Source of the DNA: Mrakia gelida | Lineage: Eukaryota; Basidiomycota; Tremellomycetes; Cystofilobasidiales; Mrakiaceae | Reading direction: 5' to 3' | DNA: 64,000 nucleotides | Assembly (NCBI GenBank): GCA_024345305.1 | Contig: BRON01000007.1 | Coordinates: 682,001 to 746,000 of the forward strand | Shown: positions 21,636 to 33,021 of the stretch, one piece after another | Layout of the letters: each line of letters starts with the position of its first letter | Numbering within the stretch: the first letter of the stretch is position 1 | Position numbers and translations under genes: made by a program | Notes under the pieces: model-generated | What the model was told of the DNA's origin: nothing | What the model saw: only the letters and a program-made list of their open reading frames with translations | Database searches by the model: none

Positions 21636-23282
21636 ATGTCGTACGAGTCGCCTTTGAACGAAGGGAAGAGCTCGACGGACGAGAAGGTGAGCTTCGACTT
21701 CCCTCCTCCTGCCCTCCTCTCTCACTGTCCCTCTGCCTCGAAGGTCCAGGCAGACCTTCCACTTCTTCTTCGACTCGCCTGGACCTTTCTCTGATACTCA
21801 TCATCTCTCTCTTTGCTTCCTCTCTGTCTCGTCTCGAACCAGCTCGCCGCCAGCAACTCCCAGACCATCCAACCCGCCCTCCCGCCTCCTCCTCCTCCTG
21901 CTCCCCTCGACCCTCCTTCTTTGACCTCCACCTACTCCCATGGGAATGCCTTGCCGCCTCCATCACCTTCTCACGATCAATGTCAGACCATGGTCTCACA
22001 GATCACCCAGCTCTTCTCCATCGTCGGTCGACTCTCATCCGAGAACGAAGCTCTCAAAGCTCACAACCAGACGGCCATCGCTCGTCTCTCGTCAGAGAAC
22101 GTTGAGCTCAGGAAGAAGGTCGAAACGCTCGAGAAGACAGTCGAGGATCAGGGTATGGTCATCGCCGAGGTGTCGAGGACTGCTGTTTCCAATGGTCACT
22201 GGCTTTGGGAGGGAGGGAAGGATCAGCTTCAGAGAAGGGGAGGCGAAGGGGAGGTCGACGGTCGATGGCTCTGGAGTCTGGTTCGTCTTGCCTCCTCTGT
22301 CTCTCTCGTAGATATCTTCGAATCAAGCTCACTCTCGCATCTTCTATCTTCTCGTACCACAGGAGAAGTACAGACCTCAACCCCCTCGACCTCGAACTGG
22401 TCCTCCTCCCTCCCTCGACTCCCTCCCCGTCGAGCTCATCGACATCATCCTCTCCCTCGTCGACTTCCAGGACCACCTCGTGCTCTGCACCGTTTCCTCT
22501 GCGCTTCTTCAGCGAGCCTCGGTCTTCGTTTACGGCAACATCATCGAGCTCTCTTCAAGCGAGGCGGTCGCGTTCGTGTTAGCGAGGGTTCGTCTCGCGC
22601 CCGATCTCCTCTCCCTTCCTTCATTTCGTTCCTGACCTCTTCCTCCCCTCTTTTTTCTTCTACATAGCTCATTCAGATGCCATTATCCTTCACCCGGATC
22701 CGAGCTCTCCTGCACCCTAAAGAGATCCAGCTCAACTGGCACGGCTTTCAATCGACCGACTTCGTCGCCCTCCCCTCCTCCTCCTCTTCCACTCGAACCT
22801 TCCCCATCACCTCCCTTCTCGTCTGCACTCCTCACTCTCCCTCTCAGTGCATGCTCGAATGGTCCCCCGTCCTTAGATTTATGAACCCCGTCACCCTCCA
22901 GTTGGGCGACATGGAAGGAGAAGGCACTCACGAACCACCCACCGTCTTCGACGTCAACGAACCCGACCTCGCCTTCATCGACGGCTGGACTCAACTCAGA
23001 AGGTTCATCGCAGTCGGTCCAGACTCCGTTCCGGTCAATCTCTTCGGGGACTTCGCCCTTCGAAAACTCATTCAAGCCATCTCCCCTCAGAGAACCGTTT
23101 CCGTTTCGATCTTGACGATTTACTCGGACGGAAGAGGACGGAGGGAGGAGTGGCTTATGGGCGAGGGGGTGGCTGATTGGGTAGAAAAACAAACGAAGGA
23201 GGTAGATTTGGGTAGAGAGACGGTCATCTTCCGGGCTAAAACCAGGGCGGTAGCTGTGAACGTACCGGAGCTGGAGATCTAG
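21636..23282 (+). CDS. Coiled-coil F-box-like protein (family copy 1)
   Basis: The start MSYESPLNEGKSSTDEK at 21636 is followed by an intron. The next exon has a proline-rich stretch (PALPPPPPPAPLDPP) and a leucine-zipper-like coiled coil (SSENVELRKKVETLEKTVED). It then reads GHWLWEGGKDQLQ and GRWLWSLV. After another intron comes the F-box-like helix pair SLDSLPVELIDIILSLVDFQ / VLCTVSSALLQRASV. The last exon starts LIQMPLSFTRIRALLHP and ends NVPELEI at 23282. Paralogues lie at 44556-46150 (minus) and 57659-59309 (plus, with a stop). The family is therefore locally amplified. A role as an SCF adaptor that dimerises through the coiled coil is inference. No other recognised domain was seen. Confidence 0.72.
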
Positions 23283-23850
23283 GATGAATGAGATCAACTG
23301 CTTCTCCTCTACTGCTGGTCTACTCGGCTTCCGAACCAAGTATGAGGTGATGGTACGGTAGACGACCGACCAACTAGCACCCAAGGGCAAAGCATCCGGC
23401 GAGACGTAGGAAGCCCTGGCCTCATGGTCAAACGAGCAACGAAGTCGCGTCGCGTCGTCTTTGCCCTCTCTCTCCTTCGGCGTCGTCGTCGCGAAGACAG
23501 AGTACAAGCATGGGTAGATAGACTAGCGAAGCAAAAGCAAGATGCGAGGAAGATAAGGAAGATGAGCTCCATAGGAAAACTAAAAGCAAGGCTGAGGTGT
23601 AGTGTAGCGGTTCCGTGTGAAGAAGAAGAAGAAGAAGGGACGAAACGGAACGAAGAGGACGAAGGCAAATGCAAAGAGGGAGCGAGCGAGCGGTACATAG
23701 GGCGTTGAAACGAAGCAAAGAGAGGGAGTAGTCTATCAAGAGAAACTGATGAGAGCGAGCTGATCGAAGAGCGTCGGGGGGGAGGGAAAGAGAAGAGACG
23801 GACGAACAAGAAGGACGCGTCGAAGCGCTCGCTCGCTCGCTGACGCTCGC
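23283..23850. other. Convergent intergenic region
   Basis: Purine-rich on the plus strand, with 3' UTR-like character for both converging genes. There is a GACGCGTC palindrome at 23814-23821 next to the stop of the hydrolase gene. No gene seen. Confidence 0.4.
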
Positions 23851-26800
23851 TCAAACCCCACCCGAAAACCCCTGCTCGACCTCCGAATCCAACTCCTTCT
23901 TTGTCCTCCCGCTCTTCCCAGGCGTGTACAGCTTGACTCTGTAGCTCCCACTGCTCCCAGGAGCGCCGAACCCACTGCTGTTGCTGATCGACTTCGACAA
24001 CCCGAACCCTCCTCCCGTCCCTCCCTCTTCTCCCTCCTCCGCGTCCCTCCCGACGAGCGCGTTCTGCGAGAACTGCCTGACAAGATCGCACACCTCCGGA
24101 TGACTGATACTCCTCGACCTCGTTTTGGGCGGGGTAGGGACCAGTTCCTGAACGTTGACGTTGAACCCTGAGGGTTTCCTCCTGAGGGAGCCGGAGGGTC
24201 GATCGCGGAGGGGAGTGGTTGGAGGGAGGAAGGTGAGGGGTTTGGTTGGGGAGGAGGAGACGGAGGAGGAGGAGCGAAGACGAGAGGTGAAGGCTGCTGA
24301 GGTTGTTGAGACGAAGGCTGTGACGGCGCGAGTGAGACGGGGAGCAGTGGGTGGACGGGAGGGGGAGGAGTTGGTGGTGGGAGGGGTTGTGGAGTCTGTG
24401 GAAGAGGAGGCGGAGGAGGAGCGAGGTTCAGGGATGGTTGGGAGACCGGGGTTCCGTGAACGGGGGGTTCGGAAGGAGTCCAGGTCGGCAGGGGAGGCGG
24501 AGGAGCGGTCGTTCTCCTGATCCTCTGCGTACTCGTCGTCGTTGTTGTTGCTGGTGGTTCGGTTGGAAGGTTTCGATGGTGAAGATGCCATCGAGAGGGG
24601 ACCGAGTCCCAAGCCAAGTAACGAGTCCGAAGGTGCTGCTCCTTGATCCGTCGAAGGAGTCCTGACCAACTCGTCGTCCTCGGTCGACGAACTGCTTCCA
24701 GTGTCCAGCCGCTGCATCCTCGCCACCTCTCCTTCCTCTCCCTCCTGACCGTTGCGGCGATCTCGTTCGTCCTCTTCCTCCCAAAGCTGCCTCGTCCTCT
24801 GCTCGTCCTCCTCCGAGAGCTCGGCTCCGTCTCCTCGAACGACCTTCGCGTCGGCGGTTTCGATTTCTGATCCGAGAGCAGCAGTCATTTCGGGTGCGAG
24901 AGGTTGAGTGGGAGCGGCGTGAAGAGGGAGGACGGAGAAGACGAAGTCGTGTTGGGAGTCGAAGGCGACGCGAGTGCTGGAGGAGAGGATGAACGAGAAG
25001 CCTCAATTCGAGATTCGCAGAAAGAAGAGAAGCAGAGTGAACTCACGCTTCGAGGAAAGGGAAGGTCATGAAGACGTGAACAGCATCCTCGAACATCTCG
25101 TGCATGACAAGAACTCCAGCGCTGGGGGAGAGGAGGAAGACGTGGCGAGACGAAGGTCAGTTCGAGTTCGAACGCGAGGCAAACGAGGAAGAGAAGAAGG
25201 ACACGAACAGAGTAGCCTTGTGAGCGAGCAGGATATGCTCATCTCGTAGAACTTCGGCCTCTCCGGACTGAATGAGAAGGGGCGGAAGTCCCTCGAAGTC
25301 GCCGAAGAGGGGAGAAGCACTGAAGAGACGACGGAGGAACGCGAAGGTCAGTTTCGAAACGATTTCTCGACGAGGAGGCTCAGACGTTGAACTCACTAGG
25401 GATGAGTAAGGTACTTCTTGACTCCCTCTTCTCCGAGGTAGCAGAAGATAGGGTTGAGGTGATCGTTTGGCTCAGGACGAGGAACGATGTCGAAGGGAGC
25501 TGTGAGGGAAGAGAAGGTGTCCGGGTCGTCAGCGGTTGGAGACGCTTCATGACTCGTAAGTAAGGCTTAAAGCTCACCATTCGAGTCCCAGGAATCACAG
25601 CTCATCGTCAGATCCACCCAAGGGCTCATGAGAATGGCTCCAGAAGGAAGAGGGTAGCCTGAAACGAACGAAGGTTCCGACGCGTCAGATGAGTTCGAAG
25701 AGAAGGACGCGAAAACTTCCGAGAACGACGCGCTGAACTCACCGTTATCCCTGAGGTACATCAGCAGAGCCAGCGAGAGTCCTCCTCCAGCTGAATCACC
25801 CGCGAAGAGGATGTTCTCCGGTGGGATCTTGAGGTCGTCGATGAGTCGGAAGTAGGCTGAAACGGCGTCGTGCAGAGGTCCAGGGAAGCGAGTTTCGGGA
25901 GCGAGACGGTAGTTGATGGCTGTGGAGATGAGAGACGAAGAAGATGAGCTTGAGATTTTGGCACGACGGCCGCATATGGAGGAGAGAGAAGAGAGAGGAC
26001 GCGACGAACCGAAGACGCGAGCTTCGCACATCTGAGCGACCTGGATGGTGATTAGACGATGACTAGCGGCTGAAGCGGTGTAGTAGGCACCTCTGTTCGA
26101 AGGAAGAGAAGATCATCAGTCACTCGTGAGAAGAAGCTCGACGCGACTGCTCGAATTGAACTGACCCGTGGAGATAAAGGACGATTCGGTCTCCTCCCTT
26201 CATTCCCTCCTGCTTGACCTTCTCCCCATCCTTCTCTCCCGAACGAGACCGATTCCCCTGCTTGTACTCCCTCTGCCACCTCGCCCAAAGCGTCTTGTCC
26301 ACGACCCACTCCCCCGTCAACTCGCGTCCCTTCCCAGTCCCCTCGTAAGAAGGCCCTCCCCTTTCGTGCTCGTCGAACTCCTGGAGGATTCCTTTGAGCT
26401 TCCTGTAGCGGACTCTGAACGAAACGGGGGTGACGAGGGCTGAAGGTGGGAGGGGAGCGTAAGACGAGAGAGCGATGAGACCCCGGATGAAGGTCTGGAG
26501 GTTTGGAAGGTGGAGGAGGGAAGGAAGGAAGGCTCGTTGTGAGCTTCGTGTTTGAACTCTCGCCTCGAACGCGACGAGCACCACAGGGAAAAGGATGAAA
26601 CTCACGATATCCGTCAGAGAGCTATGTTTCCCCATGTCTCTCATGAACGAGGTGATGATGGTCATCCTACAAAGCGAGGGAGGAGCGGAGAGAAAAGAGG
26701 AAGGGTCAGTGCATGATCAGCTGACACTTTGGGCTGAGGAATCCAGGGGGAGGGAGGGAGGAAAGGGTGAGCTCACTCGAGTCCCCAGCTCTTCTTCCTG

Positions 26801-27323
26801 GGTCCATAAACCGTGTGAGTTACGAGCTCCCTGGCTAGGTGATTGGCTGATGAGCGACGTAGGAAAGTGGAGAGACGGAGAGTTCATCAGCTTCCCTGGT
26901 TTGGAAGGTGCCGACTGAAACGAGAAGGGAAGGGATGATGCGTTCGTCCCATCCCCTTAGCTCCTTTCCTAGACACTTTTTCTACCAGCTCGCCTCGTAG
27001 AGAGGTATAGGAGATGAAGGGAACTTACCTCTATCAGCTACGAACCAGCCCGCTCTCCAGAGCTCTGATATTCCCCATCCAAAGATGAACCTCTTTCCGA
27101 CCGTCTGCGTCGCTGTTCGATCGATTCGAGAGCCCTTGGGAGCTTCAGCGGTCGTTCCATCCTGAAGAGGTGAGGTGAAGGCTGAGAGGAGGTCACTGAG
27201 TGGAGGTGGGGCTATGGCTAGCATGGCTTTGGGTGGTGATAGAAGCTCAGGAGTCGGGGTGGGAGGGGGAGGAGGAGGAGGAGGGGTGGACTGCTTGAAG
27301 GGTCGAAACAGGTAGGAAGCCAT
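23851..27323 (-). CDS. Alpha/beta-hydrolase fold-3 esterase/lipase (HSL/Say1-like) with a long disordered C-terminal tail
   Basis: Multi-exon gene starting MASYLFRPFKQSTPPPPPPP at 27323. The hydrolase core is spread over short exons. KGGDRIVLYLHG joined to GAYYTASAASHR forms the HGG oxyanion motif. INYRLAPETRFPGPLHDAVS is followed by GDSAGGGLSLALLMYL with the nucleophile Ser in G-D-S-A-G. LLIQSGEAEVLRDE carries the likely catalytic Asp, and MHEMFEDAVHVF the likely His. YGPRKKSWGLE with MTIITSFMRDMG upstream resembles fungal steryl-acetyl hydrolase/lipase proteins. The last exon (up to 24888) adds roughly 340 Ser/Pro/Glu-rich residues ending DSEVEQGFSGGV, with motifs such as PTPPKTRSRSISHPEVC that look like phosphorylation sites. 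The substrate is unknown; an acyl or acetyl ester of a lipid is likely. Confidence 0.82.
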
Positions 27324-28118
27324 CAAGGGCGGGCTGGAAGGGAGTGGTCGTACTGCAGTCGAGATAAGAGGGGATTGAAGGGAGAGTAGAGATGCTGATA
27401 GATGTCTGTCGAGAGGAGGTTGGGGGCTGGTGGGAGTTGGCGGAGAGAAGGCAGCGTCGTCGATGTCTCCTTTCGGAGTGTTTTGGTTGAGAGGGAGCGA
27501 GCTCGATTTCTCACAGCGACGAGTCGGCGAGATTCAAACTTATGTGAAACCCCTTGGCAATGAGAAGTTTCGTATCTGTTTTCGAGCCTCAAGTTGGCGA
27601 ATACGTGAAAATCGCAGCGAGGAAGCGGAGGGAAGCGAGGGAAAGAGGGGAAGGGCGGAGGGCTGAATCATGGGTCCTCGTTCCGTCGAGTCGGTGACGA
27701 CACTGTCTCATCTCGTAAAGAAGACAAGATTTTCAGAATGGAGCATCTATGGAGTAAGGGACACCTCGTTTACCGTTTCGTCGAATTTTCAGATCATTTT
27801 TGAGTCCGGGAGAGTGTCGTGGAGGCGAGGGAAAGAGGGAGGCCATCGAAAGTCGAAATCGTCGAGCTCACCTTTTCCTTCCTTCCACCTCTCCACCTTC
27901 TTCATCGACACCTTCCCTTTCCGAGCTCGTTCTCGCCTCTCCGAACCTTCCAGTGAGTCATCAGGCTCACTCACAATCGATATCCTCGCTCGAATCTGAC
28001 CAGAACTCTACCTCTTTCTCGCTTCTCTCCCCAGCTTCCTTCCTTCCAAGCTCAACCTCACCTCCTCCTTCCCTCCCTCTCCTGGCCTCGTCTACTCCTC
28101 TTCGGTCCCTCTCTCAGC
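27324..28118. promoter_or_regulatory. Divergent promoter region between hydrolase and MTG2
   Basis: 795 bases between opposing start codons. From 27870 to 28118 the plus strand is strongly CT-rich, as upstream of other genes here. A short purine-rich ORF at 27430-27666 has no coding support. Upstream untranslated exons of either gene may lie here. Confidence 0.45.
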
Positions 28119-30486
28119 ATGGTCCGAATCTCCTTCCCTCGGTTTCTCCCTCACTCTGCCCCTTCAAATCCTGTGTGGCCTCCCCCTCCTCTTAATCCGC
28201 CACACATCCCCTTCCCTCCTCTCCCCACCGCCGTGACTCAAGCCTACTCGTTCGCCTCCTCCTCCCCTCTCAACCCTGTACCATCAAAAGCCAACGAGAA
28301 CGCAGTAGTCCTAGCAGTCGATGAGGACGGTCAGACCGGAACGATCGCCCATTCCACCAACCCTACGAGAACGGCAGTCTTAGCGAAGAGGAGGGTCGTA
28401 AGTTCACATTCCACCATCGTCGTTCTCTTGCTCCTTCCTCGCTCGAAACTGATCTAGAATCGTTCACCTTACACAGCAAGGGGACTTCCTCGACTACCTT
28501 CATGTCTCTCTGCGAGGTGGAACTGGAGGAAACGGTTGCATCGCCTTCGAGTTCGTCCTCTCTTTCTCTCTCTCTTGACTTTTGTTGAGCTTTTCGATTC
28601 CTTCCCTTCCCTCCTCCATCGCTCTCTCTCTCCTTCATCTCGCTCACACCCGCTCGCCTTTTGTGTCGAGTAGGAAACTCTTCCATCGTCGAGACGGACG
28701 AGGATCTCCTGCTGGAGCTCAAGGAGGAGCGGGAGGAGATATCTACATCCAAGCCGACTGGAAGGTCCACTCGCTCTCGGGAGTTCATCGAAACATCAAG
28801 GGGAACCCTGGGACGAACGGGAAGGGAGATGCTCAGAAGGGTCACAAGGGCGCGGATATCGTCGTGAGTATCTTCAGTCTGTTTCCTTAGGTGGTGAAGC
28901 GATGAGGGAGGAAGGGGGATAAGATGTCAAACGAAACGCGAAACGTCGAGCTCACACCTCCTCCTCCTTCCTGCCCTCTTGCCTCCCTCTCGCTTTCACA
29001 GATCAAAGTCCCCCACGGCACCCGAATCCGTCAAATCTCTCGAGAAGTCTTCCGTCCCCTCTCGGAAGCCGAAGTCCTCCTCGACCCCATCGAGCGAGAC
29101 CCTCTCCTCATCTCTCGTCTCCTCCTCGCCCACCCAACCTCTCGAATGGACGAACGCAACATGCCTCCCATGACTCCCGCCCAGAAGTACAACACCACCA
29201 TCCACGGAACTCCCGTCCCTCCTCCGCCGCCTATCGATCTGGACTTGCGAGACATGGGCGAGGAGAGAGTGTGCTTGGTGAGAGGTGGGAACGGAGGAGA
29301 GGGGAACATCACGTTTGGGAGGTACGATGAGACGATGCAGCATCTGTGGGCGAGGAAGGGAGAGACGCCGGATTTGGTGAAGTTGGAGCTGGAGTTGAGG
29401 TTGTTGGCGGATATTGGGTTCTTGGGAGCGCCGAACGCTGGGAAGAGGTTCGTTTTTACTTGCTCGTTTCGTTTCGACGCGTCGCGTCTCTCCTCTCGCT
29501 CGCTGACCTCCCTCGTCTTCGTTTCTTTCTTTTCTCGCAGCACCCTCCTCCAAGCCCTCACCTCCTCCACCCCCGTCATCGCTCCTCACGCCTTCACCAC
29601 CCTCAACCCCCAAGTGGGAGTCTGTCGCATCCTCGCCGACGGAACCATCCTCTCCTCCCCTTCCTTCCCCTCCCCCCTCCAAACCCCCGAATCCCAAATC
29701 TCCTTCTCCCTCCCCGTCCTCCCTACCATCCACACACCCTTGGACGAACCCCTCCCCGAAAAACTCGACACCGCCTTCTTCCACGGCTCCAAAGACCGTC
29801 ACGCTCGAATCGACGAAGCCTTACGGTTCCGAATCTGCGACAACCCTGGTCTCATCGAAGGATCCCACATCAACAAAGGGCTCGGACATCAGTTTTTGCT
29901 TAGTGTGACGAGGACGCCGAGTTTGGTACTGGTGTTGGACTTTTCGCTTCCGCTGGGGAAGTTGATAGAGCAGGCGGAGATGTTGGTGAGGGAGGTGGAC
30001 TTGTTTGAGCCGGAACAGAAGTTGAAGGAGAGGATTAGGATTGTCGTAGGGAACAAAGCCGATCTCGTTTCGGACCCCGTTCGAGGCCAGAAACGTAAAG
30101 CAGGCTTGGAGAAATGGATTCGACAAACCCTCGGACCGAAACGGACTCGCTCTCTTCCAACCATCGACGAGGAAACCCGCGAACAGACCTCTCCAGGAGG
30201 GGAGGTTGAGTTCGAGGGGCAGGAGGTTCCGTTGAAGTTGATCAGTGGGATGTGGGGGCAGGGGATCAGGGATTTGGCGTTCACGATGGGGGAGTTGGTG
30301 GTGAAGGAGAGGAAGATCGAGGCTTTCGAGAGGGAGGAGAGGAGGAGGGAACAGAGGGAGGAGGAGGAGGAGATGATTAGGGGACTGCAGAAGGGGAACA
30401 GGGTACTGAGGATTGACGCGCCCGAGGAGTTTAGGCCCGCGTTTGGAATTAGGAAGGAGCTGAAGGGGTTGTTGGAGGATCAGTAG
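28119..30486 (+). CDS. MTG2: Mitochondrial Obg-family GTPase (Mtg2-like)
   Basis: The start MVRISFPRFLPHSAP at 28119 opens an Arg/Pro/Ser-rich presequence-like region. Exon 2 reads QGDFLDYLHVSLRGGTGGNG, the start of the glycine-rich Obg fold, which continues RRDGRGSPAGAQGGAGGDIY and NGKGDAQKGHKGADIV. After IKVPHGTRIRQ comes the G1 P-loop GFLGAPNAGK, split by an intron from S-TLLQALTSS; then FTTLNPQVGVC (switch I), ICDNPGLIEGSHINKGLGHQ (G3, N for D variant within DNPG) and VVGNKADL (G4 NKxD). The C-terminus is Arg/Glu-rich. The family works in assembly of the large mitochondrial ribosomal subunit. One donor is GTTCGT (28551). Two long insertions (HGTPVPPPPPIDLDL and the region after VGVC) enlarge it relative to bacterial Obg. 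Confidence 0.88.
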
Positions 30487-30679
30487 AGGGGATGGGTTTT
30501 ATGATTTTGGGACGAAGGACGCGAGACGCAAGGAGGGAAAGAGAGAGAGAGAGCGAGCTGGGTTTGGCGAGAGAAACATGTATCGAGAGAGGATGAAGAG
30601 GGTCGTTAAGCTGGTAGTAAGAGGAGCTGAGGAGATACAGAAGAAGAGAAGAGACACGTCGCGACGAAACGAGACTTGA

Positions 30680-31489
30680 TCAAGCGAACTCAACGACCCC
30701 ATCCAAAATCAACACCTTTCCGTTGCTCGCCTCCAGAACCTCAACGACGTTCAACCCGTTCCCAACGGTCCACTTTCCATCCTCCCCAGGGGTGAACTTG
30801 AGCTCGTGGTCGGCGAGGAGAGTAGCGAACGTGAGCTCGGACGACGAGGAGAGGTCGATGAATTCCTGTTCGAAAAAAACGTCGTCAGAACCAGCACAGA
30901 CGAGGCGGAGAGGAGTGAGATCTGGGCATACGGGCACTACGTGAGCCGAGATGAACCTGTTGACGTTGTTGGCGGTGAGAGCGTCCTGCTGAGTGATGGT
31001 GAGCGAGTCGGGGAGGGAAGGAGTCGTCGTCGGGGCGGATTCGTGGCTGTAGAGAGGCGGGCACAGAGGTCAGGTCCGTGAATTAAGCGAGACAGTGCAA
31101 GAGGAGAGTGAGGAGCTCACGGTTTCCTAGGAAGAGAGAGGATAGCCGAGTTGAGAGGAACGAGGAGGGTCGTCTGTTGGATGGACGAGCTCAAGCGCTC
31201 GGTCTTCCACGAACGAAGCGAGTCAGCTTCTTGTCTCTAGCTGGACGCAAGAAAGTATGAAAGCGAGACTCACCACCTTCTCCACATCCCTCGCATAGTC
31301 GTACCAGATCGAGAGTTTCCTTGTCGTTGTGAGAACGTCGGCGAGGGAAGGAAGGGCGTTCGAAGGAGGAGAGGGAGGGAAGGAGGGGAAAGTTGCTTGG
31401 TCCTGCATCAACAGAGGCGATTGAGCGGCGAACGCAATAGCGGCGAACGAGAGGAACAGAGGGAGGGTTCGAGGGGAGAAGGGTCGCAT
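30680..31489 (-). CDS. Secreted or vacuolar fasciclin (FAS1) domain protein
   Basis: Four exons. MRPFSPRTLPLFLSFAAIAF at 31489 is a signal peptide. The FAS1 fold follows: LPSLADVLTTTRKLSIWYDY, then SSIQQTTLLVPLNSAILSLP, which is the H1-type motif (TLLVPLNSA). Next come LTANNVNRFISAHVV (H2 region) and GNGLNVVEVLEASNGKVLIL with the end DGVVEFA. All joins keep the frame. The single-domain size is typical of small fungal fasciclin proteins. The family mediates adhesion or wall association, and some members act in vacuolar autophagy; which applies here cannot be told. There is no obvious GPI signal. The gene lies tail-to-tail with MTG2, 193 bases apart. Confidence 0.78.
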
Positions 31490-31635
31490 AGTCGTAGAAT
31501 TCGGATTTGGATGGGTCGAGGGTGAGGGGAACGAGCAGGGGGGAAAGGAGAAGGAAGGTCAACCTCTTTCGACGAAGTTGACCTCGAACAGCATCATCGT
31601 CCTTCCCTCCCTTCCTCCCCTTCCTTCTCTCTTGC

Positions 31636-32649
31636 ATGTCCTCCTCCTACCTCGACTCCTGGTGGTACCTCCTCGCTGTGGTCCTCTTCTGCGCATACTT
31701 TCTCTGTCTCACATTCTACTCCCTTCACTTCGAAGGATACGAGAGGTTCGACGCCTGGTTCTACCAATACATCCCTCGCTTCATCTTAGGTTCCTCCTAC
31801 CCTACCCCCTCTGAACCCAGTAAGACCTTCCCTCCTACCCGAACCTAGTCCTCTCACAGCTGACCTCTCCGTTCGTCTCCCTTGATCTCTTCGAAAGGCT
31901 ACTCCCTCTGGCTGTCACCCTCCCTCTCCGAACAAGGAACCTCAACCATCTCCTCCCTCATCGCTCACCTCCCAGGACCCAAGTTCCCTCCTCACGCTAC
32001 CCTGCTCGGAGAAGCACCCCTGGAGACCAAACTCGAGGATTTGCTGAAAAGCATCGAGGGAGCAGTGGAGAAGACGTTCAACGGGGAGGAGAAGAACGTG
32101 GGATCAAGAGGGAAAGGGTTGGAGGTCGAGTTCGAGGATGTCAGAACGGGTGTTGAGTTCTTTAGATGTGTTTTGGTCAAGCTGAAGGGTGATTCGATCT
32201 CATTCTTTTCCTCTCAAGGTTGTAGGGTTTGTCGCTTCTGAGGCTGGACGAGGAGTTCTCGAGCCTCTCGCGCTGACTCCCTTCGCGTCGACTACTCCGC
32301 TCGTTTGTCTCTTCCAGAAACTCCCCTCCTCCTCGCCCTGCATCAGAACATCCTCCTCGCTCTTCCCTCGCCAACTGAGAGGAAGCCCTTTTACCCGCAT
32401 ATCTCCCTCCTCTACTCCAACATCGCCGTTCCGGAGAGGGAGAAGATCGTGGCGAAGTTGTACGAGGAGGGAACAGCGCGTTCGCTTGGAGAAGGAGGAG
32501 GAGTCGAGCTGTTCGCGCCTGTAGAGAAGGAGAAGGAAGAGGTATCGGGTGAGGGAGTGAAGGGAGTGAGGTGTGATCGGGTTAGCGTGGTGAGGACGAA
32601 GGGGTTGAAGGTCGAGGATTGGGTTGTCGTTGGGGAGGTTAGAATTTGA
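31636..32649 (+). CDS. 2H-family cyclic phosphodiesterase (Cpd1-like) with an N-terminal membrane anchor
   Basis: Three exons. Exon 1 starts MSSSYLDSWWYLLAVVLFCA and contains one strong hydrophobic segment (about residues 9-28). A phase-1 intron then joins it to YSLWLSPSLSEQGTSTISS. The 2H motifs are HATLLG (HxT) and, in exon 3, HISLLY (HxS), the two His signatures that bind the cyclic phosphate. Between them lie KLEDLLKSIEGAVEKTF and GVEFFRCVLVKLK. Yeast Cpd1 converts ADP-ribose 1'',2''-cyclic phosphate and related 2',3'-cyclic nucleotides, downstream of tRNA splicing. The catalytic assignment is good. The membrane anchor is unusual relative to soluble Cpd1, and exon 1 could be mis-assigned, although its splice signals are normal. 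Confidence 0.78.
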
Positions 32650-33021
32650 GCGTGATCTATCCGACCCATGGAGCTCTGACGAGTGACGATGAGAAGGTAG
32701 TAGGCGCCGGAAAGTTTCTGAGACAGTTGAATCCCAGAGAAGAAGATCGGGAAGCAGGAGGGAGCCTTTGGGATCGTGAGTCCGAGAACGCGACGCGACG
32801 AGCCTCGGTCCCTCTCCAGGATCGCCCGAGTCTACGAAAAATCGGAACTCCTCGAGAGCTAACAATGAAGGCTCACCTTGTTGGTCTGAGACCTCAATCT
32901 ACCTCAAACTCCCAGAGAAACGAGGGAAAAACCTCGAACTGCGCGCCTCCGTGAATTTCAGCTTCGAGCTCTGGTCCTCCTTCTATGAGGTGAGCTCTCC
33001 TCAACCGCATCCTGCTAGTGG
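32650..33021. other. Intergenic region upstream of the exonuclease gene
   Basis: Contains the 3' end of the phosphodiesterase gene and the promoter of the next. A GTGAGT near 32776 might mark a 5' UTR intron. No coding region was recognised. Confidence 0.35.

Larger units (their letters stand above)
20033..23282. repeat. Segmental duplication, copy 1: two-gene F-box cassette
   Basis: The unit consists of an F-box/leucine-rich gene on the minus strand, a 0.36-kb shared promoter and a coiled-coil F-box gene on the plus strand. It recurs at 56076-59309 with the same order, orientation and spacing (364 and 356 bases between start codons). Coding sequences have diverged clearly more than the promoter core. 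Confidence 0.75.

Noticed and set aside
28996..29802. Minus-strand ORF of 268 codons across MTG2
   Set aside because: Antisense shadow: glycine/glutamate-rich translation opposite conserved GTPase exons.
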